35,680 bases of DNA, taken from contig JAAAUF010000399.1 in NCBI GenBank assembly GCA_015499985.1, positions 1 through 35,680 on the forward strand. The letters are read 5' to 3'. Positions 21,719 to 32,400 of the stretch are shown one piece after another. The notes beneath the pieces are model-generated. The model did no database searches, was not told the DNA's origin, and saw only the letters and a list, made by a program, of their open reading frames with translations. The translations under genes were made by a program, and so were the position numbers. Source of the stretch: Haplosporangium gracile (lineage: Eukaryota; Mortierellomycota; Mortierellomycetes; Mortierellales; Mortierellaceae). Position 1 is the stretch's first letter. Every line of letters begins with the position of its first letter.

Positions 21719-23109
21719 ATGGCCAAAGAATCGACACCAGCAAAGAAGACGGCAACAACCCAGTCAAATGCCGTTGTTTACGCCCCTCTCACAGTTGAAG
21801 CTCAACGTGGTGGATCGTTGTACGACCGAACAGCAGTTTATCTCTCCACATCAAGATACATCCCACATCGTCTCGTCGAGGTGTCCATCTTGCTGGCCGA
21901 GGTTTACCTCTTGAATGTTCCTGAGTGGATTTTGGGCGAAAAGAACCTGGGTCGACCTGCGGTCGAAAAGAGGATCGAGAGCTCTATCGCGGCAAGCAGA
22001 ATTGCTATTGCGGACACGGTCAGCAAGGGTGGGCGACGCAAGGTGGCGGTTTTGACGGGTGGAGCGAGCGGATTGGGATACATGACTGCTATGGCCGTTG
22101 CTGAGGCTGGATACCACCTTATCATTGGTACGAGTTGAGTACTTTTTTTGTCTTGTGATGTTTAGCACCTATAGAATGGCGTTTTAACTATGTGGTAACT
22201 GTGTGGGAATTTATTATTTTCATTTTTGGACAAATAGGCGACAGAGCCACTGAGATGGGGATCCGAGCGGTGGAGGCGATCAAGGCAAAGACAAAGAACA
22301 TGCATGTCGAATTTCTGTATCTGGATCTCGGATCCTTCAAGGACGTCCGAGACTTTGCTGGAGAGATCTCGAGGCGAACCGACACTGTCGATCTTCTCAT
22401 CAGCAGTAAGTACTCCCTGTGAAACGTTAAAAAGGGTGCGCACAAGCAAAAGCAAGGATTGGCGTTTAACCCAATGCAATACGCCCGCTTCTCTTTCTCG
22501 TCTTTAGACGCGGGTGTAATGGATCTTCCAAAGTTTAGACCTACGGCCGAGGGTCACGACAGCCAGTTTGGAATCAACCACCTAGGACACTTTTACTTGA
22601 CCATCCTCCTGCTTCCACTCGTCAAGAAAGCCCTCAAAGCGCGTGTTGTGATGACAGCCTCGTCAGCACACTACGGTACATCCAAGATCAACTACCCAGG
22701 AATCACCTCAGCCAAGGCCTACGACCGCATCAACAACTACTGCGGTTCCAAACTGGCGACAGTCATGTTTGTCCGCGCTTTGGCTCGATCGCTTGCCAAA
22801 ACCAACCCCAACATCACGGTCAACTGTTTGCACCCTGGTGCGTGTTATACCAATCTTTTTAAGTCCTCGTGGCTCCTCTACATCCTGACGACGATCGGGT
22901 TCCAGTACTTTTTGAGGTCCCCTGCGCGAGGTGCCAGGACGCTTGCGTATCTGTCATTGAGTGAGGAGGTTGAGGGTATCTCAGGCGAGTATTGGTTTGA
23001 TGAGAGGATCAGACAGCGCAACCCTGCCTCTAATGATGTTAAGAACCAGGAGGAGTTGGTCCGGTACAGTTGTGTTGCCATTGGTATGCCTGAGGACACG
23101 TCCCTTTGA
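21719..23109 (+). CDS. Short-chain dehydrogenase/reductase
   Basis: Three exons (21719-22127, 22238-22405, 22508-23109) give 392 residues in phase. The Rossmann nucleotide-binding motif is TGGASGLG (113-120), followed by the NAGV motif (193-196, split by an intron). The catalytic Ser lies in MTASSAH (about 245), and the YxxxK pair is in YCGSK (Tyr about 270, Lys about 274). These are the classical SDR active-site residues. The 105-residue N-terminal extension, with a hydrophobic stretch near 52-72, is longer than in a minimal SDR and may anchor the protein to a membrane. The overall layout is like the retinol dehydrogenase/WW-oxidoreductase group; the substrate cannot be told. The ATG lies directly after an A run. 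The eIF4E-like gene follows 224 bases downstream on the same strand. Confidence 0.9.
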
Positions 23110-23115
23110 GCGCCA

Positions 23116-23121
23116 AATAAA
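23116..23121 (+). terminator. Polyadenylation signal of SDR gene
   Basis: AATAAA lies 7 bases after the SDR stop codon, followed by a T-rich stretch. It probably directs 3' end formation. Confidence 0.6.
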
Positions 23122-23333
23122 AGTATAGCCAATGATCTTTTTTTTCTACGCCACCAAAGACAGGGTTCTCGTGACGTCATTTATTTTTTTGCCTTGCTTA
23201 CCACCAACTCTTTTTACTGGGTCGTCATTTTATCTTTCCTATACTTTGACTCAATTCACGAACTCCATTGCACCTTGGCTACGGACACGACCTTTCTCCT
23301 CCACTTCAAAAACATAAACACACAGCTTTCACG

Positions 23334-24897
23334 ATGGAGCAAGCCTGGGGTCCCCGTAAATCGTAAGGGAACGAAGCAAAGTCTTGCTCACGGACATGAC
23401 CAGATGTCGATGGACGGAAGGATCAGTCGATTGATCGATCATTCACAAAGTGGGACAAAACTTTAAAAATTCGTCCCTCTGATGCTGTCGTCTACGCCTC
23501 TGTTTACTGACATCTCCTTCCCGTTTTCTCTGGTTTCGCCTTCACTCATATAGAACTCGCGCTCAAGGTGAAAATGCACCAGCTGGAAGCTCAAAGCTCG
23601 TTCAGTTGCAAAGACTGAACTCGTCGACCTCGGTGCTTGGGGGAGGTCCCGCTTCAGCTTCGATCCTTACCACGCCTACGACGATCAACGGACCCTCGAT
23701 CTCTGGCGGTGCATTGGATTTCGGAAGTCGAGGAGGCGAATCTGGACATAGCAGCTCAAAGTCGGTGGTAGGATTATCAGGACACTCAGGGATTTCATCA
23801 TCTGCAGGCGTGGTTTCTGGAGTTGGACCGAGTTCTGTTTCTGCAGCAGCAGTAATATCTTCGTCAACAAGTCCGGCAGCTGGATCAACAACAGGAACAG
23901 GGACAGGAGTTAGTGGCGCTGTTATCGGTGGTGCGGGCACGACGGCATCTGCGACATTGACATCTGGATCTCTTCATCCTTTACATTTTAATTGGGTCTT
24001 TTGGTTCATGCATCGCGCCCCAGGAAGTAAGATCTTGAACTATGAGAGCTCGATGAAGAAGATTGCGACGTTTGGATCGGTAGGTGTTTCTTCAGATTGA
24101 ATCCCATCGGCCATCAATGCTTGCTCACCCGGTGTTGATATCAGCTTGTTCGCAAGACACGTTTGTAGAACTGTTATCAGCTCACACCGACACGAATGTT
24201 ACTGCGACCTCTTTAGGTTGAGGATTTCTGGGCAGTATACTCACACCTCAAACGACCACACGAGCTGCCAAATGTGAGCGATTATCACTTGTTCAAACAA
24301 GGAGTGCGGCCAGTCTGGGAGGATGCGGCAAATATTAATGGCGGCAAATGGATCGTTCGACTCAAGAAGGGACTTGCCAGTCGTTATTGGGAGAACTTGG
24401 TAATATATATTGTTGCTTCCTCTTGGGCTATGAGTCACTAAAATACCAATTTGGCAATGGATCTGCCTACCTGTTAGAATATCCTTTGGTTCTAACTCTC
24501 AGATTATTCACTTTCTTTGTGTTAGATAATGGCGGTGATCGGCGACCAGTTCGATGTTGGTTCCGAGATTTGCGGCGTAGTGCTTTCGATTCGTGGAGGG
24601 GAGGATATCTTGTCTTTATGGAACCAGTCAGCGCATGAAGGACGGATTAATTTGAAGATTAGGTAAGGCAATCTTTTTTTACCTTTTTGTTGACGTTTAC
24701 GTGTTGTTCCTGAATCCATCTTTGATTCTATACGTTCGTGTTCTAGCCGTTAAACCTTTTGTTTATATACTATATCGAACAGGGACACGATGAAGCGAGT
24801 ATTGAACCTGCCTGCAGAGACGATCATGGAGTACAAGACACATAACGACGCATTGAAGGACAACACAAGCTTCAGAAACACCGATGTCTTTAGGTGA
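23334..24897 (+). CDS. Class II eIF4E (eIF4E2/4EHP-like) cap-binding protein
   Basis: Five exons (23334-23362, 23554-24079, 24217-24399, 24526-24662, 24783-24897) give 329 residues in phase. The first exon codes only MEQAWGPRK plus part of a Ser codon. Residues 30-150 are Ser/Gly/Thr-rich low complexity, much longer than in animal 4EHP. The eIF4E fold starts at HPLHFNWVFWF (about 151). It has Tyr at the position of the first cap-stacking Trp (NYESS, about 173), which marks class II. The second stacking Trp with its Glu is in VRPVWED, and the Trp contacting the cap methyl group is in LSLWNQ. GGKWIVRLKKGLASRYWENL and NLPAETIMEYKTH closely resemble 4EHP. Class II members bind the mRNA cap weakly and usually repress translation. 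The Trp in HFNW is the class I-type residue, so the class signature is mixed. Confidence 0.9.
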
Positions 24898-24908
24898 AGC
24901 AAACATCC

Positions 24909-24914
24909 AATAAA
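24909..24914 (+). terminator. Polyadenylation signal of eIF4E2-like gene
   Basis: AATAAA lies 12 bases after the stop codon. It also argues against starting the next gene at the in-frame ATG-like site at 24919. Confidence 0.6.
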
Positions 24915-25266
24915 CTCAGTGACTGCGAATTATCATACATTTAAAAGCTTCCTTTGGACGCAATTCAACCTTTCTTCCTTTCCCCTTGCATCGTTTTCAG
25001 TCAACCCCTTTGCCATTACCCTCCCCTCTTTACGCCCACAGGAACATACATCGCTCGTTACGGTCATCAGAACCAGCCTACATTTTGTACGTATCGAAAA
25101 CCATCGAGATCTACGCGTAAGTTGCGATCGCCGCTGGATGAACACGCTCGCTATGCAGTACACTAAATTGCCGTTGCGAATTACCAAACAACTAACTCAA
25201 TCCTTCTTCGTCATGTACTGCATAGCGTTGCCACCATCCTCTCACCCCCCACTCATCATACAAGTA
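24915..25266. promoter_or_regulatory. Leader/promoter region of the large unknown gene
   Basis: This region is pyrimidine-rich (CTTTCTTCC, CCCTCCCC). It is open in the same frame as the downstream gene, but the translation has no protein-like character. I take it as promoter and 5' UTR, possibly with a leader intron ending near 25264. Confidence 0.45.
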
Positions 25267-28200
25267 ATGCTCGGACTACTACCACACGAAATCGTCGCCA
25301 GCTTGGAATCAGAGCGCCATAATAACAAACAACCTGACCCAGTTCGTCTGCGCGCCTCGCTCGTCAAAATCAATACTTCCGCATGGCTTCGACTTGGGGC
25401 AGTCTGTCACAACGAAGGCTTCGCAGCGGAAATTAGGGAGTTGTTACCCAAGGCCAAATCATCCACTGGATACGCACTGGAATTGACCGAGCAGCAGCAG
25501 AACCAGGTCTTATATCTCGAGAACGGCATACCTCGGATTGTCAACACCATTCAACGCTACTGCAGACAGTATCCGCAGATTGTTCAGGACGAGCCGTTGC
25601 TTCGGAGAATGTATCTCGTGTACAGAGAACACATGCCGAAGGTGGACAACAAAAAGCGGGCACACAGGGCCGGAGGACGGGCACAAACAGCGACAACAAC
25701 AACGACAACTCCGCCATGGCAGCTGGAGTTTATGAAATCAGGGTGTCCAGAGATCATGCTCCTCGCATTCCACGATATCTTCATGGAGCATGGAGAGCGA
25801 GTTGGATACGAGACCAACATCCCCAAGGTACTTGTCGAGGCGTTGGATTATGAGTGGAGTTCAGGAACTAGCGCGGCAAAACGATCCGTCCAAGGGTTGA
25901 TTCAAGTACTCCAGGGCTGCTTGCGATACAGGAAAACAGGAGACACTGAGACTCCTCTAGGGCCGGCAGCAGGGGCCGTAGGATTGGGCGTCGGCGGCAG
26001 CGGTGCGTTAACTCAAGCTGGAGCTACACAGGACAAGGATTCCGCGCCGCTCGACAAGGAGCTCGTCAAAGCAAACCGCCTAATGACTCTAAATCTCGCC
26101 GAAGCGGACTCGGCCCTCCAGGTGTTCTTCGAATCGGAGACCGGACAAAACTTCCCTAAGCTCCGGGAGGCCTTCTTGCAGGAGCTAGAGGGACAGAGGC
26201 AGAAGATAGGAGAAAAGCCGATTAGGAAGATAGGGGGAGGGTTGCTCGGGTATACTCCATCGCCGGACACTGGAATAGCCAAGAAGCGAGTCGATGCCCT
26301 TACGGGAGACGACACACCCGAAGGCTCGCCATCGATCGGCTCAACAGGACACGACTCTCCTATGGCATTTACGTCACCAATATGGCCTGCGAACCCCATT
26401 GCGGCTACTGCTCGCAAGGCTGTTGAAGGACAAAAACGACTACTCTCCGACGCGACTGACTCTACTCCGAAGAAGCTGCGGACGGCGTCGCATTTGGTGG
26501 AGTACGCTACGTCAGGATCCTGGCCAGACAACAATCCGACTTCGTCTACCTACCAGACCCTCACGGTCCCGACGGCGCGTGCACAGTCAAAGCTGAACAA
26601 GACAAACAACCCTCTCTGGTCGCCCATCCTGAGCCTGAACTTTTTCCCACAGGCACCTAACAAATACGAGATTCAGCTCGAGTCGGAGCTAGAGCGCTGG
26701 ATTTCTCTCTGTGGGCACATGGACGGAGCAGTGTTCGCAGATAAACTGGTCTCCCTCATCAAGGATGTCTACCCGAGTGATCAAAAGTTTCTGCTGGAAC
26801 AAATTCTGGTCGAGTTTATGTGCTGGGACGAGACAGAGGGTCGGGAACGGGATTCAGGCGAGATGGCAGTCTACAGCAGCGTCAACTCTGGAAATGTCTG
26901 CCAGTTGACCAAGCCAACGCCCCGCATCAGCTTCAAGTCGGCCGAGAAAGCGGTGGATACCATCATGGGAGCATTGGTGGCGTTGGTGATCAAGCCGGAG
27001 GAAAATCTGAGTCATGTCGTTCGCAGGACGCATCGGTGGCTGGAACCTATTGAGTTGCTGCCCTCTGAGGAACCTGTGAACCAGAAGCATGAGGTTGTGG
27101 AAGAGTCATCCGTCAAGAGTGGCGGCGATGCCAAGGGCAGGAAAAGGAAGACGCGCAACCTCTACAATAGACGAGTGAGTCCGTTTTACGCCATTCTTTC
27201 TCTGTTCAAGCCGAAGAGAGTCGAGGACCGAGTGACAGGCATGCTGTACCTGACCGAGCAGGATATCAAGGATCGTACAGCTGAGCGCAACTCTCAGGAG
27301 CCGTCGGCAAAGTCAGAGTTCGAGGTCCCTGTCAAGAAACCCAGAGGGAACCAAAGGGTGCTCAATGTGGCTGCCAAGACTGTCCCAGAAACCTTACCTC
27401 AGCCTGTCCAACCACCTCTACCCATCGGCTCTAAGTTCGTTTACGCGCCAAATGTAGTGCCCAAGGGCACCCTATCTCCTGCCGTGGCATCCAAGGCCAC
27501 TCAGTCGACAGTTGTTGTACCAAAGACCGTCTATCCGCCAGCTGCCACACTCAAGACTGTCCTTCCCTCACCAGTTGTAGCTCCTCAGGTTGTCCTTCCG
27601 CCAGTTGAGGTTCCCAAAGTTGTAGAGCCAGTCATCGTTCCTGGAGTTGGGTCCGTCATAATGCCGGACTTCGACGCTCTCAACAGACCCTCAACGCCTC
27701 CTCCACCCAAGGCGCTCAAAACTGCCACTACAGTGAATTCCGGTTATCTCAGTATAGGAGCTACCGATCCTACGTACTTTTCACCGGAGCTCATGCTGCA
27801 TCTTGGACCTGAGGTTATGGAGGGCATCATCGAGCCGTCGCCAGAGGATCGTGCTTTTTTGAGCAAGCCCCAGGCCAAGCGACTTAAACGCATGCGCCAG
27901 AAGCATACTAAGTTGAAGAAGGCAGCTGAGGATCTGGGTGAGATCTATGTTCCCGTTATGAGTGGGCAATTTCCTGGCGCCGAGATTTTCTTTGACCAGC
28001 TCAACATCCAACTGGATGCAGGCCCGTCCACACCTAGTAACGCCTCTGAAGATAAGGCTACATCAGCCACGGTTGTTATAGACCCATCAACGGAGTTGGC
28101 GAACGCTACCCCACCTGCTGTTTCATCGAATCAAGCGGATGTCGACATGGATGCACCTCCACAGGACCAAGGCGGTGCCGTCGCCGATCGAGTCGAGCCC

Positions 28201-29076
28201 GCTATGGGGGAGCAGTCAGTTCAGGGAAAGTCTTTAGTCCAGGAAGAGGGAGAGGAAGAGGAAGAGGAGGACGATGATGATGATGATGATGATGATGAGG
28301 AAGAGAATGAACAGCAAGAAGAGCCACCAGTCGATCAGCAGGTTATCAAGGTCGAGATCGAGAGAGAAGACGTTGAGATGGCTGAAAGCAAGAGTTTCGA
28401 TGAGCAAGAACACTTGGAGCCAGAATCCAAAGAAGCCGTTGAGCCATCTGAAGACACCGAGGGCTTCGAGAAGCAGCAGCACTCAGAGACCGAGCCCAAA
28501 GGAGTCGATGCCGATGGCGATCAAGTGATGCCCGACTCTGCACTGGGCGAATCTAGTGCGAAGTTCAAGAAGGAACATGACGAGGATATGGTGCCACGGA
28601 TGGTGGAGGAACTTCCTTTGATGGAAAACCTTCGGTTGGCGAAGCAAGCCGAGTCCATGAGGATAGAGTGTCATGCGCCGTTCCGAGTGCTCTTGCGGAT
28701 CCTTCAGTGCCTCACCAAGGCGAACCAAGGCGTGATGCTGGATTTATGGATCATCGAGTCGCTTTCGGACACTGTGGAGTCGCTGCAGGTGATTTACTTT
28801 GAATGGATGTTGCGGGAGCTGATCGACACCTCGCCTCGACCGAACTTGTTACCTCTCAAGATTGAGCGGGACGAGAGTATTCAACTAGAGGAGGAGATCC
28901 TGCGCTTGATCCCGTTGCTGCTGGCAGCGCCGACTATTGGATGTGGTCCTGCTGTCACTGCATTCAGAGCTGTGGAGCGAAGCCTGAAGGGTCATGCTAT
29001 CCCTAGACTGGGAGCAGAGGTTCATCCCGAGAACAGAAGCTATTGGGAGCGTGCCCAGACGCTCCTCGGGCTTTAA
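25267..29076 (+). CDS. Large acidic protein of unknown function (1,269 residues)
   Basis: This is a single uninterrupted exon starting MLGLLPHEIV. I do not recognise the family. Residues 1-220 are helical and look like an alpha-solenoid segment (RIVNTIQRYCRQYP, GLIQVLQGCLRYRK). Residues 300-440 are Ser/Pro-rich with basic patches (KKRVDALTG, TPKKLRTAS). Another helical block lies near 465-600 (FADKLVSLIKDVYPSDQKF). Basic KGRKRKTRNLYNRR (about 625) could be a nuclear signal. Residues 720-800 are Val/Pro-rich with repeated VVxPK-type units. A long Glu/Asp run is encoded at about 28244-28320. The last 130 residues return to helices (LLRILQCLTKANQGVMLDLW). This pattern suits a nuclear scaffold, perhaps a subunit of a transcription-related complex, but that is inference. 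The frame is open back to 24919; 25267 is chosen because the upstream translation looks non-coding. Confidence 0.75.
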   Translation: MLGLLPHEIVASLESERHNNKQPDPVRLRASLVKINTSAWLRLGAVCHNEGFAAEIRELLPKAKSSTGYALELTEQQQNQVLYLENGIPRIVNTIQRYCRQYPQIVQDEPLLRRMYLVYREHMPKVDNKKRAHRAGGRAQTATTTTTTPPWQLEFMKSGCPEIMLLAFHDIFMEHGERVGYETNIPKVLVEALDYEWSSGTSAAKRSVQGLIQVLQGCLRYRKTGDTETPLGPAAGAVGLGVGGSGALTQAGATQDKDSAPLDKELVKANRLMTLNLAEADSALQVFFESETGQNFPKLREAFLQELEGQRQKIGEKPIRKIGGGLLGYTPSPDTGIAKKRVDALTGDDTPEGSPSIGSTGHDSPMAFTSPIWPANPIAATARKAVEGQKRLLSDATDSTPKKLRTASHLVEYATSGSWPDNNPTSSTYQTLTVPTARAQSKLNKTNNPLWSPILSLNFFPQAPNKYEIQLESELERWISLCGHMDGAVFADKLVSLIKDVYPSDQKFLLEQILVEFMCWDETEGRERDSGEMAVYSSVNSGNVCQLTKPTPRISFKSAEKAVDTIMGALVALVIKPEENLSHVVRRTHRWLEPIELLPSEEPVNQKHEVVEESSVKSGGDAKGRKRKTRNLYNRRVSPFYAILSLFKPKRVEDRVTGMLYLTEQDIKDRTAERNSQEPSAKSEFEVPVKKPRGNQRVLNVAAKTVPETLPQPVQPPLPIGSKFVYAPNVVPKGTLSPAVASKATQSTVVVPKTVYPPAATLKTVLPSPVVAPQVVLPPVEVPKVVEPVIVPGVGSVIMPDFDALNRPSTPPPPKALKTATTVNSGYLSIGATDPTYFSPELMLHLGPEVMEGIIEPSPEDRAFLSKPQAKRLKRMRQKHTKLKKAAEDLGEIYVPVMSGQFPGAEIFFDQLNIQLDAGPSTPSNASEDKATSATVVIDPSTELANATPPAVSSNQADVDMDAPPQDQGGAVADRVEPAMGEQSVQGKSLVQEEGEEEEEEDDDDDDDDDEEENEQQEEPPVDQQVIKVEIEREDVEMAESKSFDEQEHLEPESKEAVEPSEDTEGFEKQQHSETEPKGVDADGDQVMPDSALGESSAKFKKEHDEDMVPRMVEELPLMENLRLAKQAESMRIECHAPFRVLLRILQCLTKANQGVMLDLWIIESLSDTVESLQVIYFEWMLRELIDTSPRPNLLPLKIERDESIQLEEEILRLIPLLLAAPTIGCGPAVTAFRAVERSLKGHAIPRLGAEVHPENRSYWERAQTLLGL
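28273..28296 (+). repeat. (GAT)8 tract encoding poly-Asp
   Basis: Eight GAT codons in a row, preceded by GAG/GAA and GAC codons, form the Asp part of the Glu/Asp run in the large unknown protein. Such a tract is prone to length change. Confidence 0.85.
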
Positions 29077-29497
29077 CGTTTTTCGGTATCTTGTTTCTTG
29101 CGATCGTGCAAAATAAAAGCGATCGATCATTTACTGAAAACATCTGGCTCTGGAGATGGAAACGCGACTACTGGGACCAAAACTAGGGGCAAATGCTAGG
29201 TGACGTCTTCTTGTGGTACTTGCCTGTGAGTGTTTTGAGAATCTTGGTGATCTAAAGAAAGAGTCGATGAACCTGGATCATTAGACCCCCTTCGAAAGTG
29301 CAATCCTGTTAATGTAACCGGAGTCGTTGGATCTGTTCATAATATTTATTTAAATGCAGTTCACCCACCGTTTATTGCGAATCCTTTCGCCCGTTTTAAA
29401 AAATAATGCTTTAATGTGTGGTGGGTATGACGAAAAATATGATAGAAGATACAAACAAAAATAACGAGCAAGTGCATCATGGATTAGGGAGGATGGA
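29077..29497. other. Convergent intergenic region (3' UTRs)
   Basis: This region lies between the stops of the large unknown gene (+) and the M16C protease gene (-). AATAAA at 29112-29117 would serve the plus-strand gene. An AT-rich block at 29338-29356, which reads AATAAATATT on the minus strand, would serve the protease. No gene is seen. Confidence 0.6.
29112..29117 (+). terminator. Polyadenylation signal of the large unknown gene
   Basis: AATAAA lies 36 bases after the stop codon, on the transcribed strand. Confidence 0.55.
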
Positions 29498-32400
29498 TTA
29501 GGCGACAGAAGAACTAGACGAAGAAAGAGGCGATCCAGGCGTGGTCCCAGAAGGAGAGATGACCCTCGAAGAAGGCACGCTGGAACTGGGCACAAAGTCA
29601 TAAGTGGACTCGATTTCAAACTCCTGAAGGGCTGCCTCCTGGAAATCGATTCCATACTGCGCAAAATGGGACTTGATCGACTCGGGAGGCGATGGGGGTG
29701 TTAACAACACAGTTGTCAATCTAGATGAATAGGGAGAAGAAGAACGGACCGTGGTAAGTTTTCATGACTTTGGAGTGACTATTTTGCAACAGTGAAGCAA
29801 TTTTTGTCCCATCATGTGGTTTTGCTTACCCGTCACGTCCGTTAAGGAACTGCTTGAAGTATCTGTTGTAGACTCTCTTCAGATCAGCAACGGTAACCTT
29901 GTAAAGGTAATTGCCAGTCTTGGACAGCTCCTCCACCGACGTGTATCCCTACGGAACGTACGCGAAAAAAAAAAAATATTAAATATCTTGTAGATCTCAT
30001 AAAATAAAATAAGAATAAATCACGGCAAAACGCTTACCCGGACAGCGCCACGGAGGACCCAGGAGAGGGCACCGCCAGCTGTAGCACGCTCCATACAAGT
30101 CTGATAAGCCTGCGAGGCCATCGCAGTCTCAATCTCAAACTGACCCCCAACAGTCGCCTCCCACTCTGTGTCCATACGACGAATGATATCCAAAAAGGCA
30201 TCATAGGCTTTGACAGGGTCCATTGCATCTCGGATCTCAAACGCCATCTGGGCCGTCCAAAGGTACACCGAGATCGAACATCCATACGCGTACCCTTGTC
30301 CTCGGATAGCGGAATAGAGAGGACCTTCACTGCGGGAGAGAATCTCACACAGTAGAAGAGTGGCATATTGATCCAGATGGTTTTCTTCAGTCGCCTTCTC
30401 CGGGTGATAGACAATATCGCAGGGAACGATCGACACCAAGTAGGACGATGTGATCGATTTGGATGGGATCAACACACTACTGGGTGCCTTGACACCATCG
30501 CTGGCAGCAAGTGGTCGGTAGGGCGTCCTTGGGAATGGGAATGGTTTGAGTCCCTTGTTTGTCGATCCGTTGCTAGGCTGAGTACCGTCGTTCAACGTTA
30601 GGTTGGAAGTCTTTACCGTCGCTTCAACCTCGTCCTTGAAAATCCTGATACTGGGCTGATCCTGCTGCTGATGGAAGGGTTCAGAGGGCTTCCTCTTTTT
30701 GGAGTTCAGTGCGGCGGCCGAGTAAGTAAGAGAGACTCCAGACGTAGCCTGATAAAGCGCATGCTCCTGATCCCAAACCTCCGTCAACATCTTGACAGGG
30801 TCCGTCGTCTCTGCTCCAAACCCGATAGGAACGCCGATCTGCGCAAATCCCGCGGCCTCGGTGTTTCCGTTCCTCTTGGAATTCATCATCACCTCCGAAA
30901 TCGACTGCAACAGCGCCTGTTTGATCCTCTCTAGCCGAGAAAGAATCTTAGGCACTTGATCCGTCTTCTGCTTGAGCTCCTGAACAACTCTCTTCAAGAA
31001 CGGTTCCTGGCGGAATGCCGAGATCGCCATGTCGTTGCCGAGGATAGGTGTTGCCGATTCCAGCTGGGCAGGATTGGCTTTGGGTCGGGGTGACATATCC
31101 ATTTTGCGACAGTATCCAGTCGACAACTCATACCCACGAACAGGTGTGGTCATCCGAGTGCTCACCATGGCCAACATATCTGCGCCATCTCGCTTGAGCT
31201 CCATGATCTGGGTCATCAGGTTCTTGGCAACTGTCAGGATGCGATCCTCCGTGAACTCTGTGAACATCAAGACCCGAAGGAGAAGCTGGCACTGCTCCTT
31301 GAACTTGGATCTCTCAGCAGAGCAGGCCAGGATAAACAGCTCCGACAGCCATGAGCAGGCAAAAATATCGTTTCCGAATCCGACGGCAGCCTCATGAGAA
31401 ACAAAGGTGTTGGAGACCAAGGTGACAACAGATTGGTAGTCCAAGTTCTCAAACACAATCTCCTCGGAGCCCTCTTTGTTTGCATACTTGGGGATCGCAC
31501 ATGATGACTGGAAGACCAGTTCCTGGAAAAGGACCAAGTAGGGTCGAAGATCCTCATCCAAATGCGTCAAGGGAAGACAAAGCTTGACATGAGTAAAGAA
31601 TGTGCTGGTCTCCACCACCTGAACAACCTTGAAGGGATGCGACTCGTCCTGTCCTTGACTGCCAGTGATGACATAGCTCGACTCAATAGGGATGGTGGGG
31701 ACCTGAGAGGCGTCAGGGATAGGTGGCATGGTCGCAATGATCTCTGGCGTCATATTGACCTTGTTGGCTTCGACAGCCTCAGTCACCATGACTCCTTGCT
31801 TAGCCAAGCCCTCAACTCCGAACGAATCGATGAGATCTTTGTGGTTCTGAGAGACAGTCGCCTTGATCACCTTTCCAAGCTGGCTGTTGGGAATCATCTG
31901 GACCTCCACCATAGACGGCTCAAGCAACCATTTACGGGCAAGATCTCTCCAGAACTGCGGCTCCATCATCTCCATCTCGTCGATAATCGCAAAGATGTTA
32001 GATCGAGTGCCGATCGACGCGGGCTTGGTCTTGTCCTTCTCTAGATATGCGTGTGCCAAGATATCGGGAACCAGATACGATGTCGCAGCCTCGTGAGGGT
32101 CGTCCTCGATCGATTCGTAGATTTTTGTCCGATGTCTGGCGATAATCCGGCTCATCTCTGTTGGGTCGGACAAACCGTTGTTAACAAATTCGCCCAGCAC
32201 ATTCAAGACCAAGCTGTGGAAATATCCTGGCTCAAACAAGTCCTGCGATTCATCTGCATCGTCGTCTCCATCCGCGCCTTCCGGCTCCTCGTCGTCCCGC
32301 TCTTCGTCACTCTCTGCATCGTCATCCTCGTCCTCTTCATCTTCCCCGTCTTCTGACTGACCACCTTCACTGTCGTCCCCTTGACCGTCACTCTCATCCT

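Noticed and set aside
24919..25266. Upstream in-frame extension (116 codons) of the large unknown protein
   Set aside because: It would begin 21 bases after the eIF4E2-like stop, just past that gene's AATAAA. Its translation looks like leader sequence, with no resemblance to the downstream protein.
26013..26534. Minus-strand open frame of 173 codons inside the large unknown gene
   Set aside because: It is antisense to a continuous coding exon and has Ser/Pro/Ala composition typical of shadow frames.
28234..28482. Minus-strand hydrophobic open frame (Ile/Leu-rich)
   Set aside because: It is the antisense of the Glu/Asp tract; the hydrophobic look is an artefact of GAT/GAG reverse complements.
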